Source: Candidatus Ozemobacteraceae bacterium (GTDB taxonomy: Bacteria > Muiribacteriota > Ozemobacteria > Ozemobacterales > Ozemobacteraceae). From it: a stretch of DNA of 5,687 nucleotides. Both the position numbers and the translations under genes were made by a program. The number at the start of each line of letters is the position of its first letter. The stretch's first letter is position 1. The stretch lies in the NCBI GenBank assembly GCA_035373905.1, contig DAOSOK010000041.1:32977-38663 (forward strand), written 5' to 3'. The notes under the pieces are model-generated. The model was given only the letters and a program-made list of their open reading frames with translations, searched no databases and was not told the DNA's origin. Positions 1 to 5,687 of the stretch are shown piece by piece.

Positions 1-557
1 CGGCCGGAGCAGGCGGCGGCGAGGATGGATTGGCGGGAGCGTTTGAGGAGGGGGGGAATGGTGGCAAGGCGGGCCTTCACCTCGCCGAGATGAGCCGTAA
101 TGCGGTTAAGTCTTGCAGCAAGACGTTTCTGCTCTTCAACTGTCTCTGGTATTTCTAGTTCGTATTCCCCGATTTGCTCAAATGTTACCCGGGGTCGATC
201 ACCTCTATTCAAATCGCTAGCAAAACACACAAAATCGTGCTGGCTAAGCGCATATGCAAGAAGTGAACTATCAATGCTTTTTGAGGGTGGAAGAACAATA
301 AATTCACCTGAGCAAATTCCCTCTCGATCTGCACACCAAACTTTGTTCAAATATGGGCGAAGTCGGCCATACAATATGTCACCCGGGAAAAAACGAAAGC
401 CATCAGACTTATAATCACCTGCTCGTTCGAACCGTAAAACACGCCGAGAATGAGATTCAATATTTTCCATGCCAATGAAGGGCATATCAGGTTCCCCTTT
501 TGGAGAAGCCCTTTCACGCCTTGGCTGAGTTAGATCGCATAACCGAACAAGCTTCAT
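1..557 (-). CDS. hsdS: Type I restriction-modification specificity subunit HsdS, 5' part only (runs off the left edge)
   Basis: HsdS is the DNA-recognition subunit of a Type I R-M complex. Each of its two target-recognition domains (TRDs) reads one half of a split target, and conserved helices between them act as a spacer and bind HsdM. I translated this frame by hand: it is open from the ATG at 557 to base 1 (185 full codons) with no stop. Residues 1 to about 137 look like TRD1, with the family-typical stretch PGDILYGRLRPYLNK (58-72) followed by GICSGEF (80-86) and a GDRPRVTFEQIGEYEL segment (119-134). Residues from about 141 (EEQKRLAARL) form the start of the central conserved helix, ending in RQSILAAACSGR at the edge, a common HsdS signature. 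The ATG overlaps the hsdM TGA as ATGA, and a weak AAGAG lies 5 nt upstream, so translational coupling is likely. TRD1 is much more AT-rich than its flanks. TRD2 and the C-terminal helix are outside the window, so completeness cannot be judged. Confidence 0.93.
   Translation of the reverse strand, partial: MKLVRLCDLTQPRRERASPKGEPDMPFIGMENIESHSRRVLRFERAGDYKSDGFRFFPGDILYGRLRPYLNKVWCADREGICSGEFIVLPPSKSIDSSLLAYALSQHDFVCFASDLNRGDRPRVTFEQIGEYELEIPETVEEQKRLAARLNRITAHLGEVKARLATIPPLLKRSRQSILAAACSG
50..56. repeat. Seven-base homopolymer (poly-G on +, poly-C in hsdS sense)
   Basis: Seven consecutive G on the plus strand encode CCC CCC C in hsdS, at Pro168-Pro169 and the first base of Leu170. The tract sits in the central conserved region just after TRD1. 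Gain or loss of one base would cut HsdS to roughly its first half. Seven bases is at the short end for a phase-variable tract, and in 72% GC sequence it may arise by chance. Confidence 0.6.
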
Positions 558-600
558 AATTTCTCTTGCCCATTTGTTTCTATCATCATCAGTATTTCAC
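92..600. other. Low-GC cassette covering the hsdM 3' tail and hsdS TRD1
   Basis: By hand count, bases 121-600 average about 43% GC (60-base blocks of 35-52%). The neighbouring block 601-660 is 73%, 61-90 is about 70% and 1-60 is 72%. The change at about 600 is abrupt and falls at Arg457/Glu458 of HsdM. The other change falls at about residue 154 of HsdS, inside the central conserved helix. The tract therefore matches a functional module: the HsdM tail, the overlap, and the whole of TRD1. The simplest reading is exchange of a specificity domain by recombination in conserved flanks. The boundaries are approximate. Confidence 0.7.
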
Positions 601-1969
601 GGAGGCCGTCGACGGCGGCTTCGAGTTCGGCGATGGCTTCGGAGGCCAGGGCGTCGGGCTCGGGGAGTTCGTCGGCGTCTTCCAGGGATTCATCCTTGAG
701 CCAGGTGATGTCGAGCTTGTAGCCCCGCTCTTTGATCTCGCTGATGTGGAACCGACGAAACCGGCCCTCGGGCCCGGCATCCGTTCGCGGACTCCGGCCG
801 GCCGGGTCGGCGCCGTAGGCGGCTTCGAACTCCCGGAAATGCTCGCGGGTCAGGGGCCGGGATTTCTTAGTGACGCTCGGGACATTGGCACGTGCATCGT
901 AGATCCAGACCTGTTCGGTCGGGAGCCCCTTCTGGAAGAACACGACGTTGGCTTTGACGCCCTGAGAATACGGCGTGAACGTCCCTCGCGGCAGACGCAG
1001 GATCGTATGCAGGTTGCAGTCCTGCATCAGAATCTCGAACACCTCACCGGCCTTGTCCTCGAAGAGACAGTTGTCGGGCAGCACCATCGCGGCCCGGCCA
1101 CCGGGTTTGAGAATGCTCATGCAGTGCTGGACGAAGTTCAACTGCTTGTTCGAGGTGGCGATGGTGAAATCGTCCCGGTCAGGCACCTGGTTCGCGCCCT
1201 TGGTGCCGAACGGCGGATTCGTCAGAATCACGTCGTACCGCTCGCCCCGTTCCGGCTCGTAAATCGTGTCGCCGAGATAGATCGTCGGCGTCAGGCCGTG
1301 CAGGAACAGGTTCATCAGGGCCAGCCGACGCGGCCGGGCGACGAGATCCTGCCCGAAATAGGTCCGTTCCCTGATCCGCTTGATCTCGCGCCGGTCGATC
1401 GCGCCCTTCGTCTCGCCGATCAGCCATTCCCAAGCACACATGAGGAATCCGCCACTCCCGCAGGCGGGGTCGATGATGGTGAAATCAGCCTTCCCGCGCG
1501 GGTCTGGTTTCATAGCACTCACGATAGATTGGATGAGCGGGCGCGGCGTGAAATACTGGCCGGCCCCCTTCTTCCCTTCGGATGCGGCTTTTTCCAGCAG
1601 CCCCTCGAACGCCTCACCCTTCACGTCGACGTCGAGCGCAGTCCACTCCTCCTCGTCGATCATGGCAACGAGCTTCTTGAGGTTGACGGGATTGTTGAAC
1701 CGGGGCATGGCCTGGGCAAAGATGTCGCCCAGCAGCCCCTTTGCATCGCGCAGTTTCTGCAAGATGCCGGTGTAATGGTCGATGAGCGGCTGACCGGAGA
1801 GATTCTTCAGGCTTCCCCAGCCGCACCCCTTGGGAATCTCGACTTCCTTCTCGTCGGCCATCTTCAGGAACAGCAGGTACGTGAGCTGTTCGATGTAATC
1901 CCCGTAATCGACGCCGTCGTGGCGCAGCGTGTGACAGAAGCCCCAGAGTTTGTTGACGATATCAGACAT
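554..1969 (-). CDS. hsdM: Type I restriction-modification DNA methyltransferase subunit HsdM (N6-adenine)
   Basis: HsdM transfers a methyl group from S-adenosylmethionine to the N6 of adenine in the target chosen by HsdS. Two HsdM with one HsdS form the methyltransferase, which is also the core of the restriction complex. The 471-residue protein is full length for the shorter HsdM class. Residues 1 to about 125 resemble the helical HsdM N-terminal domain. GQYFTPR (137-143) leads into the methyltransferase fold, with the AdoMet-binding motif I DPACGSGGF (167-175) and the catalytic motif IV NPPF (251-254), the form expected of N6-adenine enzymes. A family-typical region follows (GRFRRF at 402-407, then LDITWLKDE at 419-427) and then an acidic, helical C-terminal tail. 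The start is ATG at 1969. I see no good Shine-Dalgarno site. The stop overlaps the hsdS start by four bases, and an 82-bp gap separates the gene from hsdR. The last 14 or so codons are AT-rich, unlike the rest. No frameshift or lost key residue is seen. Confidence 0.97.
   Translation of the reverse strand: MSDIVNKLWGFCHTLRHDGVDYGDYIEQLTYLLFLKMADEKEVEIPKGCGWGSLKNLSGQPLIDHYTGILQKLRDAKGLLGDIFAQAMPRFNNPVNLKKLVAMIDEEEWTALDVDVKGEAFEGLLEKAASEGKKGAGQYFTPRPLIQSIVSAMKPDPRGKADFTIIDPACGSGGFLMCAWEWLIGETKGAIDRREIKRIRERTYFGQDLVARPRRLALMNLFLHGLTPTIYLGDTIYEPERGERYDVILTNPPFGTKGANQVPDRDDFTIATSNKQLNFVQHCMSILKPGGRAAMVLPDNCLFEDKAGEVFEILMQDCNLHTILRLPRGTFTPYSQGVKANVVFFQKGLPTEQVWIYDARANVPSVTKKSRPLTREHFREFEAAYGADPAGRSPRTDAGPEGRFRRFHISEIKERGYKLDITWLKDESLEDADELPEPDALASEAIAELEAAVDGLREILMMIETNGQEKL
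563..567 (-). promoter_or_regulatory. Weak Shine-Dalgarno-like site for hsdS
   Basis: AAGAG lies inside the last codons of hsdM, with 5 nt between it and the hsdS ATG at 557. It is a partial match to AAGGAG. With the ATGA overlap it supports the start at 557, and initiation is probably helped by ribosomes finishing hsdM. Confidence 0.35.
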
Positions 1970-2051
1970 CGTGGCACCATCGTTTCATTGGTGTAACTCG
2001 GCCGCCGCTAACCGCGCGGGTGAGGGTCCCATTGAACACGATGCGGCCGGT

Positions 2052-4751
2052 TTAGGCAACCATCGCTTCGTTGAGCTGCGACAAAAACTCGTCGAGACGG
2101 TCGGAAAAGACTTTTCTGGCGCGGCTGATGCCGCCTTTCCTCTCGAAAATCGGGATCTGCACGAAATCCTCTTTTCCGATGGAGAGGTGCGTGACCAGAT
2201 GCTCGCGAATGAGGGCGAGCCAGGCCTTCTGCTCCTCGGAAAATGAAGCGCCGCCGCAGACGTTGGCGAGCGCACGGTCGACGCGCTCCGCCGCCGTCAG
2301 AAGAGGCTCCTGGGCCATCGCGGCGTGTTTCACCATCGAAATGACATCCACCAACGGCTTCTTGTGAACGATCTCGTGCGCCTTCCGCAGGTCCTCTTCG
2401 CTGAATGCCGCGTCCCGCAACAACCGGCGCAGGTCTTCGAGCGTCTCGACGGACCAGCTTTTCGGCTTGTTCAGCAGGACGCGCAACGCGTCGATCTCAT
2501 CCCGTTTTCCGGCGACAAAGGCGGAAAATTCATAGAGATAATCGGCCGGCACGAGTAGCTTGTCCCCTCGCCGGATCTTGTATTCCGACGTCACCTTATC
2601 CGGGGCATCCGGTGCGATCAGGAACGTGCGGGGCGCCCGGGGATAATGCTCGAGAAGCTCCTGGAACTCCTTGTCGCGCAGGATGCCCATGACCGTCGTG
2701 AAATCGTTCTTCATCCGGTCGGGAAGACCTTCCGCGAAGGCTCCGATATCGCCGTCGGGAATGAACTTCGCGAACTTGTCCCGGGCCTCGCCCGACATGT
2801 CCTTCTCGATGCGGCGCAGCCGGCCGACCAGCCGTCGGACGTTGTACTCACGTTCTATATTCTGCCAGATATTTTCGATGATCTCGGCGATGCCGACCGG
2901 CTTCGTTCCCCCACGATCGACCTCGAAGCCTCCGGTATCCTTGAAATACTCGATGAGCGTTCCGCCGAAGCAGTCGAAGATGGTGAAATGGGTTTTGTTG
3001 ATGTCGGGACACCGGCGCGTGCCGCGTCCGAGCATCTGTTCCCACAGGATGCGGGATTTCACGGGCCGCAGGAACACGATGAACTCGAGAGCCGGGATAT
3101 CGATGCCGGTCGAAAGCATGTCGACGGAGACGACAACCTTCGGAGCCGGCCGGTTCCGAAACTCGCGAATGCGCTGCAACGGCCGGTCGACGTTCTTGTT
3201 CCCGGTGATCTTCTGGACGAATGCATCCCCCTCGCCGAACACCTCCCGGCAGATCGAGACGAGCTGGTCCGAATGAGAGGTGTGCTGGATATCGTTGACG
3301 GCGAAGATCAGCGTCTTGGGGAAGCGGCCGGTGCGGGCCTGGTGTTCCCGGGCGTATCGGGCGATTTCCTGGATGATCTTCCGGTTCGACTCGGGCACGG
3401 TGATCTTTGATTCTATATCGGTCGATTCATATTTCCGCTCGTCTTCGAGGTGGTCGAGCCGCTGCGTGCCGCTTTTTGTGTCGACGTAATGCACCCGTTC
3501 GCCTTCCTTCAGAAACGTGCCTTTGATACGAACTTCCGATCTGATCGCAACGGCGTCGTAGTCGACCAGCCATCCGTCATGGATGGCCTCCTGGACGGTG
3601 TAGCGGAACACCGGTTCCCCGAAGACGGCCACGGTGTGTTTGGCCGGTGTCGCGGTCAGGCCGATTTTGACGGCATCGAAGTGATCGATGGTCCTCTGCC
3701 AGACGAGATCGTCGGCGGCCGTGTATCCGCGGTGGCACTCGTCGGCGATGATGACGTCGAACGCATGAATTGGGATGTCGAGGCAGTCCGCATCGTCGGT
3801 CAGTTCCGGATCGGCCGCATCCTGCGCGAAGCCGCCTTCCCGGCCGAACAGATTGATCGCCATGCGCTGGATGGTACAGACGTAGACGAACGTCTGCGTG
3901 CCGTCCGGCCTCGTCAGATAGGCTTCGGGAAGAACCTTCGGATCGAAGGATTCGTTTTCGTCGAAATCTTCGCGCTTGAAGCGCTGGGAATAGACTTCGT
4001 ATTCCTGGTCGAACTTCCGGCCGTGCGGCGTATTGAACGAGGCCAGCTCACGAACGGCCTGGGCTGCAAGGGCTTTGCGGTCGACGAGGAAGAGGATACG
4101 GCGGGCGTATCCGGAAGCCAGGAGACGGTACAGCAGGGCGGCGATGGTGAACGTCTTGCCGGTTCCGGTGGCCATGGCGATGAGCAGAGCCCGCTTCCGC
4201 TTTCCCAGGGCGGTTTCGGTATCGCTCACCGCCTGCTGTTGGTAAGGGCGAAGGCGCGCGATGTCGGTTACGGGCGTTGTCTGAAGCCATGACAGGGCCT
4301 TCTGCTGGTCGCAAGCGGCCATGTCGACCAGGGCGGCCGGGGTGTGAAGATTTCCGATCTGCCGGGAGAGCGCCTTGTCATCGCGAATATCGATGAACCA
4401 GTGCGTTTCCCCGTTGGACGAGTAGAGGAAGGGAACCCGATACCCCTGCCAGTTGCCGGAAGCGACGGTCGCACCAAGCGAATACCGTTTTGCCTGTTCG
4501 AGGACATTCTGGGGGCCGACGGCCAGGCGCTTGGCTTCGAGGATGCCGAGCCAGGCTCCACCGACGAACAAAGCGTAATCCGCCGGCCCGTTCTCGGTGG
4601 GATACTCCCGCACGGCGTGGGCAGTCAGCGAGGCATGAACAAGGCCTTCTTCATGATCGACGATCGACCAGCCGAGAGCGCGCAGTTTCGTGTCGATGCG
4701 CACTCGGCGGGTTTGCCTCTCGGATTCGTCGGTGTATGATTGCCGGTTCAT
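2052..4751 (-). CDS. hsdR: Type I restriction-modification restriction/translocation subunit HsdR
   Basis: HsdR is the ATP-driven translocase and endonuclease of the Type I complex. It pulls in DNA flanking an unmethylated target and cuts far from it. Numbering from the ATG at 4751 gives 899 residues. An N-terminal PD-(D/E)xK nuclease domain has Asp58, then Glu72-Ala-Lys74, and a Gln86/Tyr90 QxxxY motif. The superfamily 2 helicase follows: Walker A MATGTGKT (193-200), LFLVDR (220-225), TIQRM (293-297), DECH (337-340), LTATP (365-369), motif V STGIDIP (547-553) and arginine-finger motif VI QMLGRGTRR (572-580). The C-terminal third, ending in a helical region that contains GGISRARKVF, resembles EcoEI-type HsdR C-termini. 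The length is below EcoKI and EcoR124I HsdR and nearer EcoAI/EcoEI, so I infer Type IB-like. An in-frame GTG at 4781 would add ten residues. I prefer the ATG because the GTG lies inside a hairpin arm, though neither start has a clear Shine-Dalgarno site. All key motifs are intact, so activity is plausible. Confidence 0.96.
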   Translation of the reverse strand: MNRQSYTDESERQTRRVRIDTKLRALGWSIVDHEEGLVHASLTAHAVREYPTENGPADYALFVGGAWLGILEAKRLAVGPQNVLEQAKRYSLGATVASGNWQGYRVPFLYSSNGETHWFIDIRDDKALSRQIGNLHTPAALVDMAACDQQKALSWLQTTPVTDIARLRPYQQQAVSDTETALGKRKRALLIAMATGTGKTFTIAALLYRLLASGYARRILFLVDRKALAAQAVRELASFNTPHGRKFDQEYEVYSQRFKREDFDENESFDPKVLPEAYLTRPDGTQTFVYVCTIQRMAINLFGREGGFAQDAADPELTDDADCLDIPIHAFDVIIADECHRGYTAADDLVWQRTIDHFDAVKIGLTATPAKHTVAVFGEPVFRYTVQEAIHDGWLVDYDAVAIRSEVRIKGTFLKEGERVHYVDTKSGTQRLDHLEDERKYESTDIESKITVPESNRKIIQEIARYAREHQARTGRFPKTLIFAVNDIQHTSHSDQLVSICREVFGEGDAFVQKITGNKNVDRPLQRIREFRNRPAPKVVVSVDMLSTGIDIPALEFIVFLRPVKSRILWEQMLGRGTRRCPDINKTHFTIFDCFGGTLIEYFKDTGGFEVDRGGTKPVGIAEIIENIWQNIEREYNVRRLVGRLRRIEKDMSGEARDKFAKFIPDGDIGAFAEGLPDRMKNDFTTVMGILRDKEFQELLEHYPRAPRTFLIAPDAPDKVTSEYKIRRGDKLLVPADYLYEFSAFVAGKRDEIDALRVLLNKPKSWSVETLEDLRRLLRDAAFSEEDLRKAHEIVHKKPLVDVISMVKHAAMAQEPLLTAAERVDRALANVCGGASFSEEQKAWLALIREHLVTHLSIGKEDFVQIPIFERKGGISRARKVFSDRLDEFLSQLNEAMVA

Positions 4752-4772
4752 CTCGATTCGACTCAAAAGAGA

Positions 4773-4809
4773 TTCGGACACCGGCCGTTTTGAGGAGCCG
4801 GTGTCCGAA
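4773..4809 (-). terminator. Probable intrinsic terminator: 13-bp perfect inverted repeat
   Basis: TTCGGACACCGGC at 4773-4785 is perfectly complementary to GCCGGTGTCCGAA at 4797-4809, leaving an 11-nt loop. Read on the minus strand, the stem is followed at 4772-4765 by TCTCTTTT, a fair U-tract. It begins 30 nt after the stop of the HEAT gene, the usual place for its terminator. Read on the plus strand, the stem is followed by GTATTTTAT, so it could also work in that direction, although I see no plus-strand gene. The GTG candidate start of hsdR lies inside one arm. An operator or leader hairpin is the alternative reading. Confidence 0.7.
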
Positions 4810-4811
4810 GT

Positions 4812-4840
4812 ATTTTATCAAAGAATCTATGTTATTGCAT
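4812..4840 (-). promoter_or_regulatory. Candidate extended -10 promoter for the hsdR operon
   Basis: In the AT-rich stretch after the HEAT gene, the minus strand reads TGATAAAAT at 4820-4812. This matches the extended -10 form TGnTATAAT except for one base. At 17-bp spacing the -35 position (4840-4835) reads ATGCAA, only 3 of 6 matches to TTGACA. A start about 7 nt downstream, near 4805, would fall inside the outer end of the hairpin arm. The operon transcript would then largely lack the full stem, while read-through from the HEAT gene would carry it. This is consensus matching by eye only. Confidence 0.33.
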
Positions 4841-5687
4841 CAGGCGGGCTGGCCGCAGTCGGGGCAGCCTTTCCAGCCGGCTTCCATGGGGCGGCCGCAT
4901 TTGCGGCAGGCGTTCTTCAGATGGCCGAGACAGAAGGGGCAGAAGGTGAAGGAGCGGCCGATCGACTTCTGGCAGTGGGGGCAGGGCATCTGATTCTCGG
5001 GCTTGAGATGCTTGGGCACGGAAGGCTGGCTCGCGATGCGCTCATCCTTGTCGCCGATCAGGCTGACGGCGAAGATGGCGGCGGTGCGCACGTCTTCGGA
5101 CGGGTCGGCGATCAGCTCCATCAGCGGCGGCAGGGCGCGGCGGTCGCCCATCGAGCCGAGGGCCTGGCAGGCGGCGGCGCGCACCGACGAGTGCGGGTCG
5201 TGGAGCGAGTCGAGCAGGCGACCGAACACCTTCGGCTCGTTGCTGCGTCCGAGCACGCGCACGGACCAGTAGCGGGCGTCGACGTTAGGGTCGGCGGCGG
5301 CGGAGAGGAGTTCCTCGCCGACGTCGAGGCCCTGTTCCCAGATCGCGTCGGCGGCGGTTTTGCGGATTATCCAGGTCTTGTGCGAGAGGTAGCCGACGAG
5401 CACCTTCTGGGCATCGCGCGTCTCGATCATCGCGATCGCGCGGATGGCCTCGAGCTTCGACTCCTCGGGATCACGGTCGACGATTTCGCAGAAAGTGCGG
5501 AGCAGCGCCGGATCGCAGTTGACGGCGACGAGCTTGATGACCCAGTATTTTGCCTCGACCGAGGCGCTGTGCAGGGCCTTCAGGACCGCCTCGGGGTTGA
5601 GGTCGTGAATGAGGGTCAGGCTGTCGTACGTCGCCTTTCGGACAGGCCAGTTTTTCTCCTCGAGGAGGGTGAGAAGCGCCGGCACCA
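4840..5687 (-). CDS. HEAT-repeat protein with C-terminal double zinc ribbon, 5' end outside the window
   Basis: HEAT repeats are paired helices that stack into curved scaffolds for protein or nucleic-acid binding. No enzymatic motif is visible, so I assign no specific function. The frame stays open to the right edge. A GTG near the edge (5685) starts the visible 281 residues, but the first repeat is already under way there, so the true start is probably upstream. About seven repeats of roughly 31 residues fill 1 to about 215, with typical endings such as PHSSVRAAACQALGSMGD (164-181) and SEDVRTAAIFAVSLIGD (196-212). Conserved Arg16, Arg108 and Arg200 are each 92 residues apart, so the repeats form a higher-order triplet. 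The tail has two matched zinc-binding pairs, C235/C238 with C249/C252 and C260/C263 with C274/C277, each with 10 residues between the CxxC knuckles. No signal peptide or membrane segment is visible in this part. A probable terminator follows the stop, so it is likely not co-transcribed with hsdR. Confidence 0.88.
   Translation of the reverse strand, partial: VPALLTLLEEKNWPVRKATYDSLTLIHDLNPEAVLKALHSASVEAKYWVIKLVAVNCDPALLRTFCEIVDRDPEESKLEAIRAIAMIETRDAQKVLVGYLSHKTWIIRKTAADAIWEQGLDVGEELLSAAADPNVDARYWSVRVLGRSNEPKVFGRLLDSLHDPHSSVRAAACQALGSMGDRRALPPLMELIADPSEDVRTAAIFAVSLIGDKDERIASQPSVPKHLKPENQMPCPHCQKSIGRSFTFCPFCLGHLKNACRKCGRPMEAGWKGCPDCGQPA

Noticed and set aside
100..414. A plus-strand open frame of 104 codons opposite hsdS
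   Set aside because: The minus-strand frame here encodes a continuous, recognisable HsdS TRD1 joined to hsdM by an ATGA overlap. The plus-strand product resembles nothing I know.
566..1996. A plus-strand open frame of 476 codons lying opposite hsdM
   Set aside because: It is the mirror of a strongly supported hsdM gene. The frame stays open because GC-rich third positions on the minus strand remove stop codons on the opposite strand. The translation shows no recognisable domain.
1999..2049. CGGCCGC at 1999-2005 and GCGGCCG at 2043-2049 as a possible terminator between hsdR and hsdM
   Set aside because: The stem is only 7 bp with a 37-nt loop and no T-tract follows. Such pairs are expected by chance in very GC-rich sequence.
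3450..4292. A plus-strand open frame of 280 codons opposite the helicase part of hsdR, and another at 2646-3410
   Set aside because: Both are shadows of hsdR codons with intact motifs on the other strand. Neither has a recognisable domain.
4752..4781. The longer hsdR form starting at GTG 4781
   Set aside because: The GTG lies inside a perfect hairpin arm and has no Shine-Dalgarno site. The extra ten residues match no domain I recognise. It cannot be excluded, because the ATG at 4751 also lacks a clear Shine-Dalgarno site.
1..5687. CRISPR array, tRNA or rRNA gene, insertion sequence, or attachment site
   Set aside because: I saw no regularly spaced direct DNA repeats, no tRNA-like cloverleaf, no transposase frame and no terminal inverted repeats. 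The window is almost wholly filled by four minus-strand genes.

Overview
The window holds most of a Type I restriction-modification (R-M) operon followed, in the upstream direction, by the end of a HEAT-repeat gene. Every gene I can support lies on the minus strand, so the text below follows the direction of transcription from high to low coordinates. The DNA is bacterial and mostly GC-rich (60-73% in the blocks I counted outside hsdS), with GC-rich third codon positions. No gene identifies the lineage. HEAT-repeat proteins with a C-terminal zinc-ribbon tail are common in deep-branching environmental phyla, but that is only a hint.

Layout: (1) 5687-4840 is the C-terminal part of a protein with about seven HEAT-like helical repeats and a C-terminal pair of CxxC/CxxC zinc ribbons. 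Its 5' end is outside the window. (2) 4839-4752 is a short gap with an AT-rich, promoter-like stretch and a perfect 13-bp inverted repeat that looks like an intrinsic terminator. It separates the HEAT gene from the R-M operon. (3) 4751 (or 4781) to 2052 is hsdR, the nuclease/translocase subunit, with intact nuclease and helicase motifs. (4) 2051-1970 is an 82-bp gap. (5) 1969-554 is hsdM, the N6-adenine methyltransferase subunit, with intact motifs I and IV. (6) 557 down to base 1 is the start of hsdS, the specificity subunit. It overlaps the hsdM stop by four bases and runs off the left edge after the first target-recognition domain (TRD1) and part of the central conserved helix.

How the genes work together: HsdS recognises a split DNA target and recruits two HsdM subunits to methylate adenines in it. 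HsdR joins this complex, translocates DNA with ATP when the site is unmethylated, and cuts at a distance. The R-M-S order, the short HsdR (about 900 residues) and its C-terminal region suggest a Type IB-like (EcoAI/EcoEI-like) system.

The most informative features beyond the standard operon are these. A sharply bounded low-GC cassette (about 43% GC) covers the last 14 or so codons of hsdM and TRD1 of hsdS, and looks like an exchanged specificity module. A 7-base G/C tract lies just after TRD1. A hairpin contains the GTG candidate start of hsdR. The HEAT protein shows a regular 92-residue super-repeat. I see no evidence of a wholly new system here.
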